A DNA stretch of 64,000 bases from Obelidium mucronatum (GCA_025765595.1 JAIVFH010000004.1:434001-498000); one strand, 5' to 3'; shown: positions 22,730 to 34,539, counted from the stretch's first letter. The notes: generated by a model from the sequence alone, not told the origin. Numbers and translations are program-made.

Positions 22730-23002
22730 CGACGCCTTGTGATATCATCATCTCCTCGTCTTGTTTCTTTTCTTTCGTTTTACCCCCGTTACCCTTTTCT
22801 CTTAATTTCTTGTCTATCTATTCTTCTAATGGGCCCTTTTGTTTTTGAACTTACTATTCGACGGTTATATTGCTTCCGTATATTTGTATCTCTATATAAT
22901 ACATCACCTATATTATTATCAAAACAATCTGGTGTTCAGCTGTTATTTTTCAGTTTTGACAAATTTTGTGCACCAAAACAAAAGGAATAATCTGCAATTA
23001 TA
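22730..23002. promoter_or_regulatory. Intergenic, AT-rich promoter of prominin-like gene
   Basis: AT-rich 273-bp gap containing pyrimidine-rich stretches and tatataat near 22890. It carries the 3' end of the zinc-finger transcript and the promoter of the gene at 23003. No gene is visible. Confidence 0.4.
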
Positions 23003-26000
23003 ATGACCAGCACAGCAGCTGTACCTGCCGCCATAATTTACTTGCCTAGTACATCAAATGCATCTTTACTCGATGAAGGATTGCAAATATGGGCATCAGT
23101 TGCGACAAGCATTCGCAAGAGATTCCAACCTCCAGTCAGCACAATACCAGGCAGTATTCCTTCTGATCAAATCATTAAGCAGTTTATAGTATGTGTTTTT
23201 TTTTTGCGAACCTGATTCCTGTTGATTCCTCTCAAACTGTCAAAAATCCTTAAACAATCAAACGATTTCGCAGAACGGACTCACATTCGTCGGCTTTCTA
23301 ATACTTCTCGCCATCATAACTATTCCATTAAGTATCTATCTGTGTTCATGCGGCGCGGGATTTCGAAAGTCGAAAAAAGACGCGATTCAGCAACCAAACA
23401 ACAAATACATTACAATGTTGGTTCTTTTTTCAACAGCATTTTGCGTAGTCGTCTCTATAATATGCGGGACAAAATGTAATCCAATTCTTCTCGTTTTATT
23501 TATTTGCTTGTTTAATTTGTTTGTTTTCCCACCCAACCCAGCAAACAAATACGTCACCCAATTCATTGTTAATATTCCACCGACTACCGATGCTGTGGCA
23601 AAAGACGCACTTAGAACGACCGAAAAGATTCCCACAGTTGTTTCTGGCGCTCTCCAGGCGCTGAATGCAGGGTTGAATGCCACCGTGGATCAAGAAGTGT
23701 CTCGAATCAACTTCCCTACTGCCCAATTAGTAGGGACAAACTCAAATCCAGGACCTGTTCCTCAATTACTTTCAGCGCTGACGAAACTAATGGATACTAT
23801 TTCATGGACGAATGCCAATATTGGTGGTGTCGACTCCAATGTAACCACTCTCAGTTCAACGCTATCAAAGCTGCAGGACGGTTCGGGGATTTTACTTTAC
23901 TTTTTTTTTTTTTTTTTTTAAAAACATTTGAAACCAACTTGAAAACTTAGATATCCAATCAATCAACACCCAAATAGCCAAATTAAATTCAGTGTATTCA
24001 TCACCCTTGGCTGGAAGTAGTCTAACGTTTCAACTGAAATCAAAAATCCAGCCCCTTCCAGCACAAACCACCGCCGATATTCTAACCATCCAATCAAAGC
24101 TACAGTCTGTAATATCGGCGCCGTTGTCTGTGTCTCTTTCTACCTTGCTGAAATCACTTCCTGATTTACCCTCAATCTATAAATCTCTTTCAGATACATT
24201 TCCTTCAAACAACAACATTGGAACAAAGTCTCTCCAATCGATTCTATCGAATCCAATCAAGGAAATTATTCAATCAAAAGTCGTGAGTGATGCCGCGGGA
24301 TCTGTTGTCGTGCAAAGTGAAAACTTTGCCAAGAATATGAGTGCATTGGTTATGGATTTGAATGCTACAGTGTCACAGAAGGTGGTCGAGTATCAAGTGG
24401 ATAAGTGGGACTATATTCGCGCGGTCGCTTTCGCGGCTTTGTTTGGATGGTGTGCGTTTACCGTTGTGGGAGTGTTGGCTGCGACAGCGTTTCGATCGTC
24501 TGTTGGGATGAGAATGTAAGTGTTTTTTTTTCTCCGAGTTATTCTTTTTTTTCTGTATATTCATTTTTTTTTCCCCTCATTTTTTTTTTTGAGAGTTCTA
24601 CCCCAATTGGCAGTCGTCACATTTTTGGTGTTGGTTTGTGGTGCGGCAATGTTCTCATTAGCAGTTACAATTGGGGAGTGTGAGTGTAGAGCCACATTGT
24701 CACAATTTTTTATACTCACGAATTGTTTTTGGATTCAAAAGCTTGCAATGCTATCGCCGATCCTAATGCAGTGTTCTTGACATCTCTTTTGGGCAGCTTC
24801 AACCTCAACAATAACAACAATAACATTGGAAACTCTGTCCGGAACTTTATTCAGGCTCGTGAAACTTGTTTAGCCCGCTCATCGCCTACAGGAGGGCTTG
24901 TTGAATTTGCCGAGAACATTGGAGTTCGATCCACAATTAGTCAACTTGACCATCAGAGTGAATCCAATGATTCAATCCATTAATATCAGCTCATACATCA
25001 ACTCGTTTAATCTATCCGTGTATTTGGATTCCGCCGGGACTTCTCTCGATCCTGTGGCTTTGAATGCTACATTGACAAATATCTTGTCTCAAACGTCCAA
25101 ATTCTGGGCTCCTTTGCAACCGCCGCTTGCATCAGCTAGTACAGGTGTCGCACGGATACTTGGCACAACTTACACAGCTGCAAACGTCTCTCAAATCGCT
25201 TCAATCGATGCCAGCCAGCCGGGATTTTGAGTCTGTTTAATGTGCTTTCGAATCCGAAAGGAGAGACGTTTACTGTCGCGATGGTGTCTGGGTTCCTCGC
25301 GGATTCAGTGCTTGGTGATTCGAGTTTGACGTTGGCGGTGGCAGATGTGATGGCTGTGAATGGGACCATAAAGGCGTTGAACTCTTCCATGGGTCTATTT
25401 CAAGGACAATTTGATTCGTTGCAGGTAACAGCACCAACGCTTGTAGACCGTTTGTCTTGACACCTTTTTTTTTTACAGGTGATTGCGCCAACAGCGTCAA
25501 CCCTCTTTACAACCGTCCTCACGCTTGTGGAAACGTTTATCTCGAATGCAAAAAGGAATCTTACCGAGAGAGTGCCAGCGATAAAGTCCCAACTCTACCA
25601 AGTGGTTTCCTCCACATCACGCCAGGTTGATTCTCAGTTGGATTGTAAACCGCTTATGCTTGATTCCGTTAATATCGAAAATAGTGTCTGTCGTGATCTG
25701 AAGTGAGGCATCCTTTTTTTTCTTTTGGCCCCTTTTTTTTTTTTGTTGGGCTGAAGGAACCATCACAAAAAAAATAGCTCTGCTATCGATGGTTTATGGC
25801 TATCTTTCGCTGTTCTGGGGCTGAGTTTATTTATAACTCTGGCGTCCTATCCATGCATTGTGAAGCACCTGGTCCATCGATTGGTGAAGAGAACTAGCAG
25901 AAGGAAGGACAGGGCAGACAGTCACTGGTCAATAGCAAGTAACGCAGAGACAAATGCATCGCGAAGCAAGCTTTCTTTAGCAGATGCTACCACTCGAAGA

Positions 26001-26425
26001 AGGGGCTTTGGAAAGGTTTGCACATTCCATGGCATTTCTATTGAACTAAAATATTTGAATCCTAGGAAACACCGCGAATTCAGGAAACGGCGCACGCAGA
26101 TGATATACTGGAAATCAGTGCATCTATTCTTCCCAGAAATAGTTTTCTTGAAGAGGAGAAAAAGAAGAAGGCAGCGTTGGTGGATTCAACTCAAACCTTG
26201 AACCAATCATTGGCAAATGTCGCAGATCTAGAACAAAGAAATGATTTCAATAATCGAGGATCGGATACGCGGAATAGTTTTGTTATTGCAAATGACGTAA
26301 ACGGGGAGAGAAGAGTGCCTGTAACTCACAGACTCGTTGCATCGCAATCACACCCGGATTTCATTCAACCGGATTCACTTCAGCGCCAAAACTCAAACTT
26401 TGTAACACCGCCTCGGTATATTTGA
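23003..26425 (+). CDS. Prominin-like five-transmembrane glycoprotein
   Basis: About ten exons. Splicing gives an N-terminal ectodomain of ~65 residues. TM1 (LTFVGFLILLAIITIPLSIYL) is followed at once by a Cys pair and basic residues (CSCGAGFRKSKK), then TM2 (MLVLFSTAFCVVVSIICG). A ~300-residue loop has N-x-S/T sites and coiled-coil-like NIGGVDSNVTTLSSTLSKLQ. TM3 (AFAALFGWCAFTVVGVLAA), a short basic turn and TM4 (LAVVTFLVLVCGAAMFSLA) lead to a second ~300-residue loop with Cys residues and N-glycosylation sites. TM5 (LWLSFAVLGLSLFITLASY) and a ~150-residue cytoplasmic tail follow. Five TMs with two large ectoloops and a Cys motif after TM1 is the prominin (CD133) plan. Fungal fusion protein Prm1 has a similar layout and is the main alternative. 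Frame breaks near 24890 and 25215 are not explained by good introns. Confidence 0.68.
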
Positions 26426-26524
26426 AAATAAAAATGAAATCATGTTTTAAGGAATCAAGCCCCCTGAATTTGTAAGTGGTGAGTCACGCATCCTCTATTT
26501 TTAAAACGCCACCCCAAACTTCAA

Positions 26525-27525
26525 ATGCTCAGCTTCCTTCAGCGTCCGAAACCCGAAGATTCAGTGACTAGTCCCGCCTCCGCCGACGATGCAAAGCCGA
26601 CGCAGCAGCCGTCGCTGCTCTCGCGCGCGCTGTCGCTGACGGGCCGCGCGTCCTCGCCGCCGCCGCCGCCGCGCGCTTCCGGCGCATCCGTTCCGGGTGT
26701 TCCGGCAGCCGGTCCGGGCGTTCCGGCGAGTGCGCCGCAGCGCAAGATGAGTGCGCCGGAGCCGGCGCTGCAGCTTCAATTTGCGCTCGCGGGGAATCCG
26801 CGGCGCCACAGCGTCGACTCGGTGCGCAGGCGGCCGAGCGACGCGCTGGCGCAGCTGCTTGCCGACGCGGCGGCGTTCGACGTGGCGGCCGAACCGCCGC
26901 CGCAGCTTGAGCCGCAGAAGTCAACACCAAGACTCGGCAGCTCGAGCTCGCCATGCAGCGGCGCCTGGCGGCCCTCGCGCGCGCCGAGCTTCGCGAAAGC
27001 GACCGCGAGCGCCGCGCCGCCGCCGCCGAAGACGCGAAAGAGCGGCGCCGCGTGCTGAACGCGCGCGAGAAGGCCTACCGCAGCGCCTTTGGCGTGTCGC
27101 CCGTGCGCTCGCCGTCGCACGAGTGTCGGCGGATCGCCGAGGACCAGGAAGTCGCGGACAAGCCCAGTATTCCCCCGCCGAGATCCATGAGCCCCACGCC
27201 ACACCATCTCGTCCACAGGCATGAAACTATCAACCTCAAGCGCGCCGCCTCGATGTCATCGCGTCCCTGTTCTCCGATTCGCGATGCCTCGATAGCGACT
27301 CCTCCAGAAGTCAAACGATCGGGATCCTTTCGAAATGCGCTTTCTATATTCTCAAAGAAACGAAGTAATAACGTCAACTCTCCTGATTCCTCAGATTCGC
27401 AAATTGGGGAGACTGGTGGAATTGACCTGAGGAGGTCGGGGTCTGGACGACGACCAATTATACGGCCAACGAGCCCGTTATTGCATGGTCTGAATCGACC
27501 AACTAGTCCGTTGGGAAATCATTGA
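26525..27525 (+). CDS. Ser/Pro-rich coiled-coil hypothetical protein
   Basis: Not recognised. The N-terminal half (MLSFLQRPKPEDSV) is a Pro/Ala/Ser-rich disordered region of extreme GC content. A short charged coiled coil follows (QLELAMQRRLAALARAELR, then ESDRERRAAAAEDAKERRR). The end is Ser/Pro-rich with repeated SP motifs such as SPVRSPSHE, RPTSPLLHG and RPTSPLGNH. The N-terminal and coiled-coil parts are in different frames that switch near 26920 (-1), within GC-rich sequence, without a credible intron. Either one base is missing or two overlapping genes exist; codon composition suggests one gene. Possibly a phosphorylated cytoskeletal or signalling adaptor, but nothing in the sequence proves this. 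Confidence 0.5.
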
Positions 27526-28159
27526 TAATCATGTTGTGTAATGCTTCAAGTTGGTTGTGAAATAGGGTGTCTTTGCCAAGTATCAATATCAGTGCGAAAT
27601 AGAATTATTTTGCTCTTTATCTTCTACCTGCATAAACACGTAGGCATGGAATATCTATCCAAACTACAGATTGGATGAATAGAAACTGTCCACAGGTTAG
27701 CAAGGTAGACTCCAGCTGTGTCAAACACACACGCCACTGTGTCTTGCGTCAAATTCAATTTGTCAACATCTGTCGTCAAAAGCACAAAGAAAGTTCATGT
27801 TTTGAGTTTCTGCGACTAATTTGAGTATTAATTGTCCCTGACATGTTTTTTGACCACTGCGGTCTGTTTTCGCTGCTGACGTATCACACCACATACCATT
27901 CTGCACATGATGCTGCCTGTCTGTCCGTAAGAATACTAAAAGCAACAACGTTTTGCCCGTGGTAAGACTAAAAACTTTCGCGTCAATACAACGGCCATTT
28001 TGCACAAATTTGGAAAATTTTCTATTTTGTCCGTGTAGCACCCTCAAGCCCGGCGCTTTGGCAAACAACCAATTTCTTCATCGAAGAAACGAGTCAGCGT
28101 CTCACCCACGAACGCCACGCCGCCGCCGCCCACCGCCCGCCCGCTTCAGCCACCCCCGC
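27526..28159. other. Intergenic, promoter of C2H2 regulator
   Basis: Mostly AT-rich non-coding sequence, turning GC-rich after about 28090 as the next coding region begins. No RNA gene, repeat or conserved exon is seen. A frame open upstream of 28160 lacks a supported start. Confidence 0.45.
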
Positions 28160-30437
28160 ATGAGTGCCGCACATCAGCCGCCCGACAGCGCACGCGCCGC
28201 AGCGCCGCCTGCGCATCCCACACGTCAAATAGACGAGGCAAGCAGCGACAGCGACGCCCACAGCAGCGCCAGCGAATACGTCGCAACCAGAGTCCGGACG
28301 CGCCGCCCGCCGCCAATCTCCACTGCAGTGGCCGCATCAGCCAATAGCCCAAGCAGCGCACTGAGTCTCAGCCCCGATCCAGCACCGTCGAGCGCCGGCT
28401 CTGAAGTCGGCAGTGCATCTAGCAGGCGCGGATCGGCAAAGGGCGCTATTTATCTGTGTCCAGAGTGCTCTCAGGGTATGGCAAGAAATCTTGAGTTTAA
28501 ATTGGGGGTTGCGTTGATGTGCAACGCTGACTACCTTGTGTAATTGCCCTCTCCCCATCGCACTATTCTCTGATATTATTCTATTTATTTTTCTGACCCC
28601 TCCTTTCCGTATCCAGCATTTAATAGAAAAGACCATCTCACCCGTCACATCAGAACTGTCCATCAAACACATAAGCCCTTTCAGTGCACCGTCTGCAACA
28701 AAAGTTTTGGGCGTCGTGATGAAGCACGGCGACATGTTACAAAAGTACATCAAAGCACTGAAGATGCACTTGTTTGCAATCCTCCTCGCCCCAGCACAAA
28801 AAAGAAACGGCCAACTAGCGCGGGAGGCGGAGGAAGGGCACCAAAAAGTGCAGTTTCGGCAGGGCTGAATAGTGCTGCGTCTGCTCGTGACGATGCACTA
28901 GAGTATGAGGATCCTGGGTCCGCGGTTTCTGAACAGTCGCACGTAACTGCTCATCAGCAGCAGCAAGGCTCTCATCAATCGAAGCAGCTGCTAGAGGTGG
29001 TTTCTCCTTTTTCTGGTGGTACCACATCCTCTGTTGCTGGGGATGAAGGATCTATTGCATATGAGGTATTACAACAGTGTTAACATCCAGAAAATTTTTG
29101 GGCTCATAGATTTGAATATCTTTTGTTAGCATTATGATGGTGAAGGCCAAGCGCGAATAGAACCGGCGGTGACAACCCTGGTGATGGAGGCAAACAATGG
29201 GTAAAAAAAAAAACCAGACCTTCCTTTTGGCGCGCGTTTATGAATCATTTTCTCGATTACTAGAATATATCAGTGCCCAGTAATGGGTTGCGTTTCCTTG
29301 TCTGATTATAGAGAACTACTGGACCATATTCAAGTTTTCCACCAAATGCAAATCATATCCGCCAATGAAAGCTATGAAACCTCATCAAATAATCTCAACT
29401 ATGCTCTAAACTATGGGACTCTGCCTGGTCCAGTATTACCCACCGGCATCCAACCGCCGGTACTTTCGAATCAATCAGTATCCTCACTATTCAGTCCTCT
29501 TCCTTACAGCAACTCCTCCAACTTCATCAACAACACCAATTATTCGCCAAGTATATATTCACCTGCGTCTTTGGATGTCTATTCACCGCCAAATCCGTTT
29601 GGATCCCGATCAAACAGCTCAAATTTGGATGGAACCTCGTCATCATCGTCAATAGACATTTTCCAATCCTCTCCCAACATCATCCATAACGGATTCATGA
29701 ACTTTTCCATCTCCAGTCCAGCGAGTCCAGGAAGTGGACATGAAAGCGGGATGCCACCTCCTTTACCGTATCACTGGCCTCAACCACCGCCGCCACCACC
29801 ACCGCCTCCTCCTCGGAGCGGCCCTCAATCTCCAGTGAACCCGATAGCCATACCATATCAACCCTATCCAAACGCACAACGATCGTTTTCTTCACCAGCG
29901 TCAAGACCGCAACAGCAGCCGCCATTAGTGAGACACGTCGGTGCCACTATTACACCACCAAGTGTATCAAAAAGCCCCACAATCTATGCAGCCGGACCAA
30001 CACTTCCGCAGTCGAATAATATTATCCAGAGCAACAACAGCAGCAGCAGTAACAACCTGAGTAGCATATACAGCAATCGACCTATTTCCATATCAGATTT
30101 TTCACATTTTCCGCTGTCTGTGTTCAGGAGGCGTGGATCCCGAGTGACGCAACTTGTGCAAGAAAACCGAGGGCATCCACTCATGCCGGCGGCGCCCATC
30201 ATGGGGGCTCCGCTTTTAAGTGGGAGTGTTGGCACTACCAACAGCAGCGATGGAGGTAGTGGTGGTGGTGCTGGTGGTGTTGGTGGTGGTGGTGGGTATG
30301 GCGGGCAAGGTGTTTTGGAATCAGATGGGTTTATGCCGTTTGGATTTTCTGATGATATTACAAATCTGATGAACTTTGAGATGGGGATGGGGTCGCCTTT
30401 GGATGGCGATAATGCAAATCGTGGGAGAACCTCATAA
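28160..30437 (+). CDS. C2H2 zinc-finger transcription factor (three fingers)
   Basis: Four exons. A disordered, GC-rich Ala/Ser/Pro N-terminus leads to two adjacent fingers split by intron 1: CPECSQAFNRKDHLTRHIRTVH, counted across the splice, then CTVCNKSFGRRDEARRHV with KVH. A Lys/Ser-rich basic segment follows. A third, degenerate finger lies in the last exon: CPVMGC, then LLDHIQVFH. The long C-terminus is Asn/Ser/Pro-rich with polyproline and Gly runs and ends in a short acidic stretch (MNFEMGMGSPLDGDN), typical of an activation region. The start at 28160 (MSAAHQ) is the first ATG of the disordered N-terminal region; the frame is open upstream without support. Likely a sequence-specific nuclear regulator; targets unknown. 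Confidence 0.8.
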
Positions 30438-30523
30438 AAGTGAAAGATGTGGGGCCCGGTTATTTTATTTTGTTTTTTCTATGACAAGTATGTTGTAAAA
30501 GCGGGCGTGTGATTGAATTGTAC

Positions 30524-30582
30524 TAAATAAACCAGACTAGAACAGTATGACGTAAAAGAATAAATAAACCAGACTAGAACAG
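30524..30582 (+). repeat. 22-bp direct repeat with AATAAA motifs, 3' of C2H2 gene
   Basis: taaataaaccagactagaac with its following ag occurs at 30524-30545 and exactly again at 30561-30582 (37-bp period). Each copy contains AATAAA, so the transcript of the C2H2 gene ending at 30437 may have two alternative poly(A) signals. Confidence 0.75.
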
Positions 30583-30733
30583 AATACATAGGAACGTTAT
30601 GTAAAGGAATTAAAGCTTTTTCTCTTATTTAAAGTTCCATCTCGTTTTTTATCGATTGGCAAATGCGGAAAGAAGATAAATGGAAAGCGTTCAATTGTTG
30701 TCTTTGTTTTCTGCCATTAATCACTGCCAGCAA

Positions 30734-31519
30734 ATGTCTGCCCAGAATGCTGTCGCACAGTCTGCCCTGCAAAAGTTCTGGAACCACCCAGCAGGTATAC
30801 ATCTACGTTCGTGGTGATGCATGTGCCTCTGCTGCTCTTTGGTTGGGCAGAAGGGAGAGTGCGATCGAGGGGTTGTCCCTTGTCTCACCTCCCCTCTTCC
30901 TTGGATCGATCTAAAAACAAAAATCATTGTTTAGGACCTAAAACCATCTTCTTCTGGGCTCCAACTATGAAATGGGTTCGTAACCGTGAGAGAGCGAGAG
31001 GGGGTCAAATTAGATTACAAAAACACATATCAACACAGGAAGAGATTTCAAAACTGACTTTACTTCTTTGTGCCATTTAGAGTCTTGTAATTGCTGGGTT
31101 GAAGGACATTAACCGTCCAGTCGAAAAGATGTCGTTCCAGCAACAGTTTGCGTTGGCGGCTACTGGAGTGATTTGGTCGAGATATGCAATGGTTATTACG
31201 CCAGTCAATTACAACTTGATGAGTGTAAATATATTCGTGGGAGCTACTGGGATCTACCAATTGTACAGAATTTGGGAGTAAGTTGTTTTGAAAGATGAAA
31301 GCATCTCTTGTTTTATCTGTTTTGCGACCTCCCCCTATCGGGATGAAAGATTTGGGAGAGATGCACGATCTTGAATTCATGTGGATTGGGAAATGAAATA
31401 GTGGCTGTTTGGGTGTTTGTGGTGGACTGTTGGTTGTTTGGCAGTCAACTCAATAACGCTCCCCTTTGTTCTCTTTAACCAGTTACGAAAACAAGAAGAA
31501 AGCTGAAAAGTCTTCTTGA
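30734..31519 (+). CDS. Mitochondrial pyruvate carrier subunit (MPC2/3-like)
   Basis: Subunit of the inner-membrane pyruvate carrier that imports pyruvate into the matrix. Four exons: MSAQNAVAQSALQKFWNHPAG, written here in two parts as exon 1 (MSAQNAVAQSAL and QKFWNHPAG); exon 2 PKTIFFWAPTMKW; exon 3 LVIAGLKDINRPVEKMS through TGVIWSRYAMVITPVNY and IFVGATGIYQLYRIW; and a short basic tail (YENKKKAEKSS). The GPKT-x-FWAP-x-MKW block, the DINRP-x-EK block and the IWSRY-x-xVITP block are diagnostic of the long-subunit MPC2 family. Length about 125 aa, normal for the family. Introns sit in the stretches 30797-30938, 30977-31080 and 31280-31482. Confidence 0.92.
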
Positions 31520-31589
31520 TCAAGTTCAGAGCGAGCAATAAAAAGAATGCCCACACTCTATAAAAAAAAAACCTGTCAAATCTGATAAA

Positions 31590-32346
31590 ATGCTGCTTCT
31601 ATTTCAAGGACAAACCACATTCGCTAATCGAGTTCTGCAACTCACTGTGATTGCGCTGATAATAGTTCAGTACATTTACTTGTTCAGTGCTGCAACGTTG
31701 TTGCCACCGACGTCATGGGACGCGTTGTTAGGACGGCTGTATGTATCCTCGTTTCCAGGCGAATGGTGCAGCACACCTGTTCCTCCAGAACCTGCAGACG
31801 TTGAAGCTCAAGTGAGACTTTTTTTTATTTATTTTCGGTTTCCTGCATGTACGGTATTTAAAAAAGAAGACTTGTTGTTGGCGTTAGTGGCATCCAAACT
31901 GCAACATGACATTCGAATTCGCAAACCAGCACATGTTCCGGTGGATGGGAGGTGGGATTCAGAATATGAATTTAGCTGAACGAAGGATGTTATTCCAAAC
32001 TATGGATTTAAATGGCGATGGTATTCTGCGATGGGTGAGTTTGCTTGCTTGGAATAAGCAACACCCATAACTTTTTATTTTTCGGCAGTACGAATTTGCA
32101 AGAATCTGGAACTCCTCGACCATTTCTCTGGAACCGTTAGAAGACGGAATGAGCATCATAAATTACTCCAATTCCAGCAAACCAGTCGCTATTCTGCAAG
32201 TGCATTATATAGCTGAAGTATATAGCCGTGTTCAAAGCTATAAACATTCCGAATTCGGGATTGGGGGATGGTTTTCGGGGCCGTTGGGGCGGAAACTTTT
32301 GGGAAATGGAGTTGGAAAGGATAGACCATTCACAAACATATTTTAA
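31590..32346 (+). CDS. Small membrane protein with one EF-hand
   Basis: Three exons. The N-terminus has a hydrophobic membrane segment (LQLTVIALIIVQYIYLF). Removing an intron from about 31811 to 31887 (GTGAGA...GTTAG) joins DVEAQ to WHPNCNMTFEFANQH and then LAERRMLFQTM. A canonical calcium-binding EF-hand loop follows, DLNGDGILRWYE, split by the second intron, with ligand positions D, N, D and E all kept. The C-terminal part has a Gly-rich patch (FGIGGWFSGPLGRKL) and no further domain. Only one EF-hand is evident, so it may pair with a partner or a degenerate hand. Family not recognised. It converges with the PAQR gene (86 bp apart). Confidence 0.6.
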
Positions 32347-32431
32347 ATCACAATATATTATAGTATAACATGGTAAAAAAAAATTGGATAAAGTGATACA
32401 TGGATGAATTCACTTTTTATATAATATTGTC

Positions 32432-33740
32432 TCATGAAAGAGAAGGGGGAGAACAAGCCATCGTCGACCCTCCTTCCAGTTTCCGCCATAAAAACACATC
32501 AACCAGCCCCAAATGATGAAATATAGCTCCCAACAGAACAAACACGTGGAATATTTGATGTGACTGAAACCAATAGTCAAAATATCCTGGGTAGAAGCAT
32601 TCCGGAACATGAAAGAGGAATAGAAGCGCGCCAAAGAGATAGGAACTGATCATTAAAAGATTGTAAGGCGCAGAAACCATTCGAAACAGCGTGGACCACT
32701 TTGAATTGGGGGTTTAGGAGTCACGAAAAATGCCTTAAAAGTAGATTTCACTCACATCTTCATCAAGTGCCAGAATCGAATGAATGATCGGTATGACCCC
32801 AAGAGTCGGAATCGAAATGAAGAGCATAGTTCTTAAAGCCCGATACTTTGGTCCAACAAAATACTCTGATGCATTTACGCCAATCTGGATTAAAATATTA
32901 TTCAGGAAATCGATAGGCAACAAAAAAAAAAGTAAAAAAAAAGCCCAAACCGTAATGATGCCTGCCAGGCTCACCATAGTCATATAGACGACCTGCATCC
33001 CAGTATAACAATAAAAACCGTAATACATTGTAGCCAACATGGACCCCACAATCAACACAACAATTCCAACGTAGTCACATTTCATGCAGTTACGCTGAAC
33101 CCTCTGAGAGTGGCAGCAAAATAAATGGAATGATGCGCTCATCGTAAGGCAGAATACGGCAGAGAGATGGAATCCAGCGAAAACAACATAGTCACTCCAT
33201 TCAGCATCATTTGGAATCAGAATAAAATATCTCGTATAAATCTGATGGAGTTTTTCAGGTTAGCGTGGTTAACTCCATTCGCTGTTGATGTCAACATGCC
33301 TCCAGAATAATAAAAAAGAAAGCTCCAAAAGCATGCGTATAAAAGTTTCCTGTTTCGTTGTGGACATAGAAGAGACTTTCTACACATGCTGCGAAGGAAT
33401 GGCAGATGCGCCGATATCCGGTCAATATATAGGGGGTATGCTGGTACCAGGCTGGCATATCTGTCTCAGTCAAAAGACTTTGGCTCGGGTTGAGATGAGG
33501 AGGGGCGTGATCGTCCTGCCTAAGGTGCGTACTGGCGTCCAGATCATCATTGGGGGACAATTTCGTCTTTGTCCAGGCCAATCCAAACCGGAACCTCAGC
33601 GGAGTGTGCTGCCGACGAGCACCCGTCGAATGGAATTTGCTATGACTGACGGGCGAAATTGTTCCATCATCGGTTTGGTGATCAAGGTCTCCCATCGCTT
33701 TTATTTGGATATTTTGTCGACACATTGCTTTCGCATCCAA
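32432..33740 (-). CDS. PAQR family receptor (adiponectin receptor / haemolysin III type)
   Basis: Three-exon seven-TM protein of the progestin and adipoQ receptor family, which includes yeast Izh proteins. An N-terminal Arg/His-rich cytoplasmic part leads to the conserved ILTGYR, then ESLFYVHNETGNFYTHAFGA (the family NExxNxxTH signature). SASFHLFCCHS follows with the membrane histidine, and the last TM has the second histidine pair in SHQIFHVFVLLGAIFHH. The S/H...H-x-x-x-H ligands are consistent with the zinc-dependent hydrolase (ceramidase-like) site of this family. Hydrophobic segments include GIVVLIVGSMLATMYYGFY and LFISIPTLGVIPIIHSIL. The start at 33740 is the first in-frame ATG giving this N-terminus. 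A sphingolipid desaturase gene lies elsewhere in the window. Confidence 0.88.
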
Positions 33741-33837
33741 TCACTTCTACAGCTTGAAGAATACAAAAAAGACTCGTAACTTGTATGAAAGCCAAAAGGG
33801 ATGACCAACGCAATTGGCAACATTATTTACTATATTA

Positions 33838-34518
33838 TTATTCAAAGTCTCCATATCTGTTTCGCCTTAGTTTTCCGGATCGAATCAATTCCTCTTCTTC
33901 CTCACGTGTTCGCGGTCTTAATGGGGATGTATTCTGTGATTGTGGCGTTTGTGGCTGTTCTGTGGTCTGACTTGCTCCAAACATGTCTGCATCATCGTCT
34001 GGTTCACCAAGGTCATCCCCACTCGACTTCTGAATCTGAGCAGTCTCTCCTTGGCTGCTTGATCGACTGCTTCCCGCACGCACTCTTGCCCAGACAGAGT
34101 TATCATTCTGATTGTTTTGACGCCTGATTGATGCCCACACGCTCTCCGAGACTGGCGTTGACGACGGCCCCGATGGCGCCGGCAGCGCGCCCTCGAGTCC
34201 GTGTTCAAACACGGCCTTAACGTTTTTGTGGCCGTTCTTTGCGGCAACCAGTTCGCGCAGCACCGAGCCCTCGGGCAGCCGCGCCAGCAGCACGGCCCGC
34301 GCGCGCCCCTCGCCGACTTTGCGGCCGACAAACTCGCCGGCGACGCTCGCGCCAAACAGCGCCCAAGTCCGGCGCGCTGGCCACCGCGCGCCGAGCGCAA
34401 AGCCGCCGACGACGCCGACGGCAATGCCGCCGACCCACGCGCCGAGAAACGCGCGGTTCGCCGCCCGCACGACGCCGAGCTCGTCAACCGTCGGCGCGTA
34501 CCGCTCGTGTGACGTCAT
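33838..34518 (-). CDS. OCIA-domain-like protein
   Basis: Single-exon protein of 226 aa. The first ~110 residues have the ovarian carcinoma immunoreactive antigen-like layout: E-x-x-V-x-x-x-N-R-x-F (ELGVVRAANRAFLGAW), then a Gly-rich membrane segment (VGGIAVGVVGGFALGARW). A second hydrophobic stretch (WALFGASVAGEFVGRKV) and a basic amphipathic helix follow. The C-terminus is Ser/Gln-rich and ends with a charged tail plus NRYGDFE, close to the NKYGD end of animal OCIAD1. OCIAD proteins act at mitochondria and endosomes. The gene is very GC-rich in its 5' half. Its ATG lies only 24 bp beyond the stop codon of the YeeE-like gene upstream. Confidence 0.6.
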   Translation of the reverse strand: MTSHERYAPTVDELGVVRAANRAFLGAWVGGIAVGVVGGFALGARWPARRTWALFGASVAGEFVGRKVGEGRARAVLLARLPEGSVLRELVAAKNGHKNVKAVFEHGLEGALPAPSGPSSTPVSESVWASIRRQNNQNDNSVWARVRAGSSRSSSQGETAQIQKSSGDDLGEPDDDADMFGASQTTEQPQTPQSQNTSPLRPRTREEEEELIRSGKLRRNRYGDFE

Positions 34519-34539
34519 TTGGATTTCGGTTTGTTTTGT

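Noticed and set aside
26751..27224. Overlapping Arg-rich frames on both strands
   Set aside because: They arise from extreme GC content over the Pro/Ala-rich gene; they lack ordered segments and start context.
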